From positions 124,001 to 188,000 of the forward strand of contig CAXXLS010000009.1 of the NCBI GenBank assembly GCA_963677135.2: a stretch of DNA of 64,000 nt, written 5' to 3'. This stretch comes from Seleniibacterium sp963677135. GTDB lineage: Bacteria; Desulfobacterota; Desulfuromonadia; Desulfuromonadales; Geopsychrobacteraceae. A program made the position numbers and the translations under genes. Below the pieces are notes generated by a model. That model made no database searches. It saw nothing but the letters and a program-made list of their open reading frames with translations, and had not been told where the DNA came from. Shown here piece after piece: positions 26,706 to 33,338 of this stretch (position 1 is the first letter of the stretch; each line of letters opens with the position of its first letter).

Positions 26706-27453
26706 TATCTGCAAAAATTTCGGCGGCCTGCCAGCCTTGAGCGATGTTTCCTTCACGGTTCCCGAAGGGAAGCTGACGGCCCTGATCGGCCCCAACGGCG
26801 CCGGCAAAAGCACCCTGATCAACTGTATCACCGGGGTCCTGCCCCCGAGCAGCGGCACCATCCAATTTCTCGACCGCGACATCACCGGTCTGCCGCCCCA
26901 TGCCATCAGCCGCTCAGGGATCGCCAGAACCTTTCAGAACCTGAAGATTTTTCCGCGCATGACCGTTCTCGACAATGTCCTCACCGGGCTGACCTGCGAA
27001 GGGGGACGGTCGATGATCATGGCCATGCTGCGCCTGCCGTACCTGCGGCACCGCGAGCGCCAGCTCAAACTGCGGGCCCTTGAAGCCCTTGATCGCTTTG
27101 CCCTGAGCGACAAGGCCAACTGGCCGGCGGGCGTTCTGGCCTATGGGGACAAGAAGCGGGTCGAACTGGCCCGGGCGACAGTCGGCAATCCTCATATGCT
27201 GCTCCTTGACGAACCCGTCGCCGGCCTCAACGCCGAAGAGACAGCCGCGGTCGGAGAACAGTTGCAGCTGTTGCGCAACTACGGCCATACTATGCTCCTG
27301 GTCGAGCACGACATGGACCTGGTCATGGAACTGGCCGACCAGGTGGTGGTGCTTGACAGTGGCAGATGCATCGCCACCGGAACCCCTGACGAGATCCGCC
27401 GCAATCCCCTGGTCCTGGAAGCGTACCTGGGGCGCATGGATGCGACCGCATAA
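26689..27453 (+). CDS. livG: Branched-chain amino acid-type ABC transporter ATPase LivG
   Basis: A 254-residue ABC ATPase with Walker A GPNGAGKST, an unusual signature region LAYGDKKRVELARA in place of LSxGQ as is normal for LivG, Walker B MLLLDEPVAGLN and the switch His in VEHDMDLVM. It energises transport with LivF. It overlaps the end of livM by 17 bases with its ribosome binding site inside livM, implying coupled translation. Confidence 0.93.
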   Translation: MLRLSNICKNFGGLPALSDVSFTVPEGKLTALIGPNGAGKSTLINCITGVLPPSSGTIQFLDRDITGLPPHAISRSGIARTFQNLKIFPRMTVLDNVLTGLTCEGGRSMIMAMLRLPYLRHRERQLKLRALEALDRFALSDKANWPAGVLAYGDKKRVELARATVGNPHMLLLDEPVAGLNAEETAAVGEQLQLLRNYGHTMLLVEHDMDLVMELADQVVVLDSGRCIATGTPDEIRRNPLVLEAYLGRMDATA

Positions 27454-27476
27454 ATTTTGGAGTGAAATTTTTTTCA

Positions 27477-27690
27477 ACACTGAGAGGGGAAGACGGAGAG
27501 TTCGCAGAGTAAAGGCTTTTTCGCCACCAAGACTCAAAGGCACAAAGTGAAGTCATTCAGGGTGATCAAGGCTCATCCAACCCTTCTCCTTTGATAGAAA
27601 GACAGTCTCAGCGCACTCTCTGCCTCTGAACCTCTGCGTTGCAGAATTTTCTTCGTGCCTTGGTGCCTTCCTGACCACTTGTTATGGTTT
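27477..27690. repeat. Low-complexity inverted repeat between livG and livF
   Basis: The 271-base gap between livG and livF holds two arms of a degenerate repeat in opposite orientation. The left arm contains TTCGCAGAG and CGCCACCAAGACTCAAAGG; the right arm contains CCTCTGCGTTGCAGAA and CTTCGTGCCTTGGTGCC, whose complement is GGCACCAAGGCACGAAG. Such CGCAGAG / CACCAAGG-type repeats recur in intergenic DNA of many environmental bacteria. No ORF or RNA is recognisable. Confidence 0.6.
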
Positions 27691-27724
27691 GACTCTGCAT
27701 GCACCATCACAGGAGAGCAAAAAC

Positions 27725-29812
27725 ATGCTGAAAATTTCAAACCTCACCGCTCATTACGGTGCTGCCCAGGCCCTCTTCGGGGTCGACCTGGAGGTCGGCA
27801 GAGGCGAAACCATCGCCCTGGTCGGTGCCAACGGAGCCGGCAAGAGCACCCTGCTGAAATGCCTGATGGGGCTGGTCAAGCCGACCGGCGGCCGCATCAC
27901 CCTCAACGGTCAGGACGTCACGGCCGGCAGCCCGGCCAGAATGGTGCGTCTCGGTCTGGCCCTGTCCCCCGAAGGACGGGAGGTGTTCGGCCATCTGAGC
28001 GTCCTGGAAAATCTGCGCCTGGGGGCGATTCCCCTGAAATTGTCCAAAGCCGTCGAGGCCGAACGGATCAGCGAGGTGTTCCAGCGCTTTCCGAAACTCG
28101 ATGAACGTCGCGAACAGCTTGCCGGCACCCTGTCCGGCGGAGAACAGCAGATGCTCGCCATGGGCCGGGCCCTGATGGCCAAACCCGATCTGCTGCTCCT
28201 GGATGAACCGAGTCTCGGCCTGGCGCCACTGATTACCGATGAAATTTTCGCCATTATTCACCAGCTGGCCCGGGCCGGCACCACCATCCTCCTGGTCGAA
28301 CAGAATGCCGCCCGCGCCCTATCGGCCTCCGATAAGGCCTATCTGCTGGCCAACGGCCGGATCATCGAACAGGGGGAAAGCTCTCACCTTCTGAACGACC
28401 CGATCCTGCGCTCGGCCTTTTTAGGCGCGGCCAGCAGTGACAATGCCGCCGCCAGCCGCCTGGGAGCAGCCGGGCTGACCAATATCCGTCTGGAGAAACC
28501 CGCCATGCGACAACAGAACTTTATGCCGAACTTTACCAGCGAAGACCAATTGCAGGAACACCAGCTCAAAGGCCTGAAATGGACCGTGCGCCATGCCTAC
28601 GAGGGGTCCAGCGTGTATCGCGCCAAGCTTGATGCCGCCGGGGTCACTCCTGACAGCATCACCAGCCTTGATGATCTGCGCAAACTGCCCTTTACCGGCG
28701 CCGATGACCTGCGCGAGGGCTACCCCTTCCCGTTACGGGCGGTCCCCTACGAACAGATCGTCCGGATCCATGCCTCGTCCGGAACCACCGGCAAGCGCAA
28801 GGTGCTCTGCTACACCCAGAAGGATCTGGATGACTGGACCGATTTCTTCGCCCGCTGCTACCAGATGGCCGGGGTCACTCCCCTTGATCGCGTCCAGATC
28901 GCAGTCGGCTACGGGGTCTGGACCGCCGGCATGGGCTTTCAACTCGGCTGCGAAAAGATCGGAGCCCTCGCCGTCCCCGTCGGCCCGGGCAACATCGATC
29001 TGCAGATCCAGTTCCTCCTCGATTTCCAGTCGACCGTCTTCTGCTCGACGGCCTCCATGGCTCTGCTCATGGCCGAGGAAATCCACAAACGGGGCATCGC
29101 CGACAAAATCGCCGTGACCAAGATCATTTACGGCTCCGAACGCTCCAGCCGGTCCATGCGCCAGAAAATTTCCGAGCTGTTCGGCGGCGCCGAGCTGTTC
29201 GATATCACCGGCCTGACGGAACTCTACGGCCCGGGCACCGGCATCGAGTGCCCGGAGCACGACTGCATTCATTACTGGGGAGATTATTACATCCTTGAGA
29301 TTCTCGACCCGGAGACCCTGCAACCGGTTCCGGAAGGGGAATGGGGCGAGATGGTGGTGACCAGCCTGTGCAAAGAAGGGGTGCCCCTCATTCGCTACCG
29401 CACCCATGATATCACCCGGATCATTCCGGGCCGTTGCAACTGCGGCAGCATCCTGCCGCGCCACTCACGCATCAAGGGGCGCAGTGACGACACCATCAAG
29501 TTCCGCGGCGTCAATATCTATCCCAGCAGTATCGATACTATCCTGTCCAGCGTCCCGGGGATCGGTTCCGAATACCAGATTCACCTGACCCGTGACAGTG
29601 CCGGCCGTGATCATATGAAGCTGATCGTCGAGCGGGGGGAAGGGGTCAATCCCGGCCGCAGCCCGGAACTGATCCACGAGATCAGCCACCAGGTCAAGAA
29701 ACAGCTGCTCGTCTCAGCCGCAACCGAACTGGTCGATTACGCCAGCCTGCCGCGCAGCGAAAAGAAAAGTCGGCGGGTGTTCGATAACCGTATCGAGGAT
29801 GAAATCGTCTGA
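27725..29812 (+). CDS. LivF ABC ATPase fused to phenylacetate-CoA ligase (PaaK)
   Basis: A single uninterrupted 695-codon frame. Residues 1 to about 240 are a complete LivF-type ATPase: Walker A GANGAGKST, signature TLSGGEQQMLAMGRAL, Walker B LLLLDEPSLGL, then VEQNAARAL. After a short Ala-rich linker (about 240-260) residues 261-695 form a full-length AMP-forming aryl-CoA ligase of the PaaK type: ATP loop ASSGTTGKRK near 350, LTELYGPGTG, YRTHDIT, and IKGRSDDTIKFRGVNIYPS near 582. An ATG at 28505 (MRQQNFM) has GGAG nine bases upstream and could start a separate ligase. LivF is normally about 235 and PaaK about 430 residues, so this is either a true fusion, a lost stop codon or a sequence error. 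Confidence 0.9.
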   Translation: MLKISNLTAHYGAAQALFGVDLEVGRGETIALVGANGAGKSTLLKCLMGLVKPTGGRITLNGQDVTAGSPARMVRLGLALSPEGREVFGHLSVLENLRLGAIPLKLSKAVEAERISEVFQRFPKLDERREQLAGTLSGGEQQMLAMGRALMAKPDLLLLDEPSLGLAPLITDEIFAIIHQLARAGTTILLVEQNAARALSASDKAYLLANGRIIEQGESSHLLNDPILRSAFLGAASSDNAAASRLGAAGLTNIRLEKPAMRQQNFMPNFTSEDQLQEHQLKGLKWTVRHAYEGSSVYRAKLDAAGVTPDSITSLDDLRKLPFTGADDLREGYPFPLRAVPYEQIVRIHASSGTTGKRKVLCYTQKDLDDWTDFFARCYQMAGVTPLDRVQIAVGYGVWTAGMGFQLGCEKIGALAVPVGPGNIDLQIQFLLDFQSTVFCSTASMALLMAEEIHKRGIADKIAVTKIIYGSERSSRSMRQKISELFGGAELFDITGLTELYGPGTGIECPEHDCIHYWGDYYILEILDPETLQPVPEGEWGEMVVTSLCKEGVPLIRYRTHDITRIIPGRCNCGSILPRHSRIKGRSDDTIKFRGVNIYPSSIDTILSSVPGIGSEYQIHLTRDSAGRDHMKLIVERGEGVNPGRSPELIHEISHQVKKQLLVSAATELVDYASLPRSEKKSRRVFDNRIEDEIV

Positions 29813-30131
29813 ACATTTATCGCAACAAGGGGGGGGAAAACCTTGCATTCAGCCAGAAAATCATTATCCTGTTGCAGCTGCTGCTCCGGCCCTGAACCGA
29901 GAGCGGCAGCTGGCCTGAACCATCTCTTGGCAACCGGCAAAATCCATTCGGGTTAACGAATAATCTTTCTTACTATTTTATTAAGGCACACCTTTTGCTG
30001 CTTTTGCGCTGCTGAAGCTTGTGAATTTCATTGCGAGCCTCTAGCAGCCTGAAAACATCGCGCTGTCGCGCCATTGTTTTCACTGTGGCGGTGCCGCATT
30101 TTTAGACAACATCAGGGGGACATGTATCAAA
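29813..30131. other. 319-base gap before the tetR gene
   Basis: No gene is seen. An imperfect stem (AGCTGCTGCTC at 29876-29886 with GAGCGGCAGCT at 29901-29911) follows the fusion gene and could mark the operon end, although no T-run follows. The AT-rich part near 29950-29990 probably contains the tetR promoter, but I could not fix its boxes. Confidence 0.4.
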
Positions 30132-30728
30132 ATGAAAAAGCGCGTTATCAATCCAGAAGAAAAAATCGACCTGGTCATCAGAACCGCACGCAAACTGTTT
30201 CTTGAAAAAGGTTTTCATGCGGTGACGATTCCCGACATCGTCAAGGCTTCGGGAGTCAGTGTTGGGGCCATCTATCTTCATTTCACCAACAAGGAACGTC
30301 TTGCCACCATGGTCTACCAGCGGACCAATCAGCAGTTCATGGCCTATCTGGATGAAAAGCTGAAAGACATTCCCGAGGAGCATCTGACCGTCCGCGAAAT
30401 GTTTTATCGGACCGCAGAACTGATTTTCGAGCTCACCGAGACCGATCCTGAGATCATCGATTACCTACTGGCGAGCCGGCAGAACAATTCACCGGGGGCC
30501 TGCCCCCTCCACTCCACGGTTTTTTTCCAGCGCCTGAAAAAACAGATCCGTGACGGAATCGCCTCCGGAGAAATCCGGCCCGGCAACCATTTCCTCAGCG
30601 CTTCCGCCTATTGCGGTGTCATTCTCCAGGCGGTCGAACTGCGCCTCAATGGGCAGCTGATTCAGCCCTTGCCGGAAATCGCCGACGAGGTCTTTGAACA
30701 CGCCTGGTCCAGTATCAAGGCGGCCTGA
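30132..30728 (+). CDS. TetR/AcrR family transcriptional regulator
   Basis: A 198-residue regulator. The N-terminal helix-turn-helix is ARKLFLEKGFHAVTIPDIVKASGVSVGAIYLHFTNKE in continuous reading, the classical TetR fold with the YxHF tail. The C-terminal ligand domain has no recognisable specificity. It follows the liv-ior-paaK operon in the same direction and is a plausible controller of it, perhaps sensing an aryl- or acyl-CoA; that is inference from position. Confidence 0.88.
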   Translation: MKKRVINPEEKIDLVIRTARKLFLEKGFHAVTIPDIVKASGVSVGAIYLHFTNKERLATMVYQRTNQQFMAYLDEKLKDIPEEHLTVREMFYRTAELIFELTETDPEIIDYLLASRQNNSPGACPLHSTVFFQRLKKQIRDGIASGEIRPGNHFLSASAYCGVILQAVELRLNGQLIQPLPEIADEVFEHAWSSIKAA

Positions 30729-30755
30729 AACGGATTTTCTTCCTCGGCTTTCTTT

Positions 30756-30796
30756 GTCAGCGGGCAAACCGGATTCATCTCGGTTTGCCCGCTGAC
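30756..30796. repeat. Perfect 16-bp inverted repeat downstream of tetR
   Basis: GTCAGCGGGCAAACCG (30756-30771) and CGGTTTGCCCGCTGAC (30781-30796) form a strong hairpin with a 9-base loop. It lies between the convergent tetR and amidotransferase genes. Neither strand shows a T-run, so it may be a rho-dependent stop, a mRNA 3' stabiliser or a repeat element. Confidence 0.65.
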
Positions 30797-30872
30797 AGGG
30801 TGTTGAAAAACCTTTTCGAGGCAGAAGTGTTTAACACCGCAAGGGCCATGCAGAGAGTTTTTCAACGCCCTG
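30796..30872. repeat. Long-spaced inverted repeat with GTTGAAAAAC arms
   Basis: CAGGGTGTTGAAAAAC (30796-30811) and GTTTTTCAACGCCCTG (30857-30872) are inverted copies with one mismatch, separated by 45 bases. The right arm abuts the amidotransferase stop. The sequence looks like a REP-type dispersed element. Confidence 0.6.
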
Positions 30873-31610
30873 CTAAGCTGACAGCCGGGTCTGCAGTCGC
30901 TGTTCGACAAACCGCCGAAAGCGCCGGTAGAGTTCCGCCGCCTGGGGAGTTTCCGTCACCGCTGCGAGAAGGGCGGGGACCGACCGGTCGCCGGCCTGCA
31001 GCTCGGCGGCCTGTTCTTCGATATAGGACGTCATGATGGCGCGGCTATACTCGGGATGGAACTGCACCCCCCAGGCGCATTCGCCAACCCGGAACGCATG
31101 ATGCCCTTCAAAATCATTTTCGGCCAGCGTGACAGCGCCCGCCGGCAGGGACAGAACCGATTGCGCGTGGGTGGTATGGGCGTAAAACTCCGCTGGCAGA
31201 AAAGAGAACAGAGGGTCCTGGTCACAGGCCGGCAGCCGCCGGATCCCGGCGGTACCGATTTCCTTCCCCCGCGGGTGATAACCGACCTCACCGCCCGTCG
31301 CCTTGCCGAGCAGCTGGTGGCCGTAGCAGACCCCGAAAAAAGGAACCTCATGGGTCACCAGATCGGCGATCCATTGCTCCAGCCGGACGCTCCAGGGCAA
31401 GCGGTCGGTCACCATCGCGTGGGAACCGGTCACCGTGACCCCGGCACAGTCCTGCCAGTCGGGTAAGGTCTCGAAGCCATTCACATCGAGAATCTCCAGC
31501 GGCAGCCGGGTCTGTCCCAGGGCCGCGACCGTCCAGTCGTCAAAATCGCCATACTTCTGCAAAGTTGCCGGAAATGTGGTTCCGGCCTTGATAATGTAAA
31601 TTTTTTTCAT
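30873..31610 (-). CDS. Class I glutamine amidotransferase-like protein
   Basis: A 245-residue stand-alone GATase1 domain. The nucleophile elbow is GVCYGHQLLG with the catalytic Cys, and the His-Glu pair is in VQFHPEYS. Proteins of this type are related to the amidotransferase half of GMP synthase and to YfeJ-like enzymes; the acceptor partner or substrate is unknown, and a gamma-glutamyl hydrolase activity is also possible. It stands alone, convergent to tetR. Confidence 0.82.
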   Translation of the reverse strand: MKKIYIIKAGTTFPATLQKYGDFDDWTVAALGQTRLPLEILDVNGFETLPDWQDCAGVTVTGSHAMVTDRLPWSVRLEQWIADLVTHEVPFFGVCYGHQLLGKATGGEVGYHPRGKEIGTAGIRRLPACDQDPLFSFLPAEFYAHTTHAQSVLSLPAGAVTLAENDFEGHHAFRVGECAWGVQFHPEYSRAIMTSYIEEQAAELQAGDRSVPALLAAVTETPQAAELYRRFRRFVEQRLQTRLSA

Positions 31611-31713
31611 CGTGTGGCTCGTTACGGAAGCGGGAAGTCACCTTCAGGCAATTAGCCTGGGGCCTGGCGGCGACCCGGAAAAAGGGCATGACAAAAGCCC
31701 GGGTCAAGGGGTC

Positions 31714-31755
31714 CCCAGTGCCTAACGGCCTCGGGTCCGACCGTTAAGCACCGGG
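31714..31755 (-). terminator. Hairpin downstream of the dehydrogenase gene
   Basis: Minus strand CGGTGCTTAACGG and CCGTTAGGCACTG form a 13-bp, slightly imperfect stem between the dehydrogenase stop and the amidotransferase start. A CTTTTG lies 30 bases further on, so the terminator function is uncertain. Confidence 0.4.
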
Positions 31756-31762
31756 ACAGCGG

Positions 31763-32623
31763 TCATTTGATCACCTTGTAAACGGCTGCGATATCTTCAT
31801 CGGCATACCCTTCTTTCCGGGCCTGCTTGAAGGATTCATTGGCCGCGGCGGCACTCGGCAGTGGCTGCCCCAGGCTATCGCCCAGAGCGATGGCCAGGCG
31901 CATATCCTTCTGCATGTGTTTCAACGGAAAGCTGGTGGTATAATCCTCTTTGAGCAGCATAGCTCCCTTCCCTTTGAACATGGGATTGGCCATCGCCCCG
32001 GCATCGAGGATCTCCAGAATCTGCGCCCCGTCGAGTCCGCCTTTCTGGCCGAGGGACAGCCCTTCGCAGAAGGCGGTGAGCATCCCGCCCATGATCATGT
32101 TGACGACCAGTTTCATTTTAGCTCCCTGGCCGACCTCGCCAAGGTAGGGAGACATCTTCCCCATAACCTCAAAGGCCGGCAGGGCCTCTTCGTAGAGGCT
32201 CCGATCTCCGGCGGCCAGAATGATCAGGGTGCCGTCTTCGGCAGGCTTCTTGGTCCCGGACACCGGCGCTTCGAGGAAACGGCCCCCCGCAGCCGCGACC
32301 GCGGCGGCGATCCTCCGGGAGGTCACATCATCAACCGTGGACATATCGACGTACCCCTTGCCGGCCGAGATGCCCGCGACAACACCGGTTTCCCCGCAGC
32401 AGACCTCCAGGGCCGCTGCCGGGTCGGACACCATGGCGAAGGTCACATCGCACTTGGCCGCCACTTCGGCAGGACTGGCCAGCTGAGTTGCTCCCAGCGT
32501 GACCAGGGGAACACATTTTTCCGGGTTACGATTCCAGACCGCGACCTTGAACCCGGCCTTGACCAGGTTACCGGCCATGGCCTGTCCCATGATACCCAGA
32601 CCGAGAAATCCAAACATAGCCAT
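31763..32623 (-). CDS. NAD(P)-dependent beta-hydroxyacid dehydrogenase (succinic semialdehyde reductase-like)
   Basis: A 286-residue member of the 3-hydroxyisobutyrate dehydrogenase family. The nucleotide motif is FGFLGLGIMGQAMAGNL, the substrate motif EAPVSGTKKPAEDGTL, and the catalytic Lys lies in GAKMKLVVNMIMGGM. The sequence strongly resembles the Geobacter enzyme described as a succinic semialdehyde reductase (GLYR-type), including KGKGAMLL and FPLKHMQKDMRLA. It probably reduces glyoxylate or succinic semialdehyde. An AAAGGAG site is about 10 bases upstream of the start. Confidence 0.88.
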   Translation of the reverse strand: MAMFGFLGLGIMGQAMAGNLVKAGFKVAVWNRNPEKCVPLVTLGATQLASPAEVAAKCDVTFAMVSDPAAALEVCCGETGVVAGISAGKGYVDMSTVDDVTSRRIAAAVAAAGGRFLEAPVSGTKKPAEDGTLIILAAGDRSLYEEALPAFEVMGKMSPYLGEVGQGAKMKLVVNMIMGGMLTAFCEGLSLGQKGGLDGAQILEILDAGAMANPMFKGKGAMLLKEDYTTSFPLKHMQKDMRLAIALGDSLGQPLPSAAAANESFKQARKEGYADEDIAAVYKVIK

Positions 32624-32676
32624 GACAATTCCACTCCTTTTGCAGTATGTCGGTTTTATGATGTTGCTGCTCGAAC

Positions 32677-32946
32677 CTAGCGCTTCCAGTTGCGAACCGG
32701 GGGCCGCTGCCCGCCGGAGGCAAGCTCCAGCTGCACCTGTTTGACACTGCGCGGATAAATCAGTTCGCGGCCCATAATGCTGCCGGCATAGGCGAGACCG
32801 TTACGGGTCGGTTCAAGCTTGCACTTGCTGCTGTGGGGCCCCTCTCCCACCAGAATCCAGATGGCCTCGGCGCTGATACTGGTCACCGTAACCTCGATAA
32901 GCTGACCTGACTCGGTTTCGACCTTGATCCTGTCATGTTTCTGCAT
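32677..32946 (-). CDS. Small protein of unknown function
   Basis: An 89-residue protein with a beta-rich pattern (IKVETESGQLIEVTVTSIS) that might be a small SH3/OB-like barrel, but I do not recognise the family. A GGAG seven bases before the chosen ATG supports this start; a longer in-frame form of 119 codons starts in AT-rich leader DNA. It is 54 bases upstream of the dehydrogenase gene in the same direction. Confidence 0.6.
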   Translation of the reverse strand: MQKHDRIKVETESGQLIEVTVTSISAEAIWILVGEGPHSSKCKLEPTRNGLAYAGSIMGRELIYPRSVKQVQLELASGGQRPPVRNWKR

Positions 32947-33338
32947 GGGCGGGCTCCGTGAGAGAAAGGGGTTCTGCCACCATGTTGGCATTAAAAATGA
33001 CGCTAAACAATCCATTTTTTTGCTTTCTCCCTCCATCTGAAAGAATCCTTTCCGATCCCGTTCTCAAAAAAAGAGGGTGCAATTAAAATTGCATGATCAA
33101 CTTAGGTCACAATGACTAAAAACCAACAAAAACAGCCTCTTAAGATGATAACGACAATTCTGTACAATTTTAATTGCCGAATGCCTTGTTCGGTCTGCCG
33201 CTGTCGTAAAACCGATTTCCAGCACGATATCAGAAACTTACAGGCCTTACATTTAATGGTATTAATAATGCATTATAAATTAACGTTTTCTAGTGAAAAT
33301 ATCTATTCGCCATCGCTTTTTAAACGAGAGGACTGGAG
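32947..33338. promoter_or_regulatory. AT-rich intergenic region with paired palindromes
   Basis: This 392-base divergent gap carries no gene. It contains the palindrome TGCAATTAAAATTGCA at 33078-33093 and a related site ACAATTTTAATTGC at 33164-33177, whose complement is GCAATTAAAATTGT. Their centres are 85 bases apart, about eight DNA turns, which suggests a cooperative dimeric regulator for the chemoreceptor or the small gene on the other side. Confidence 0.5.
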
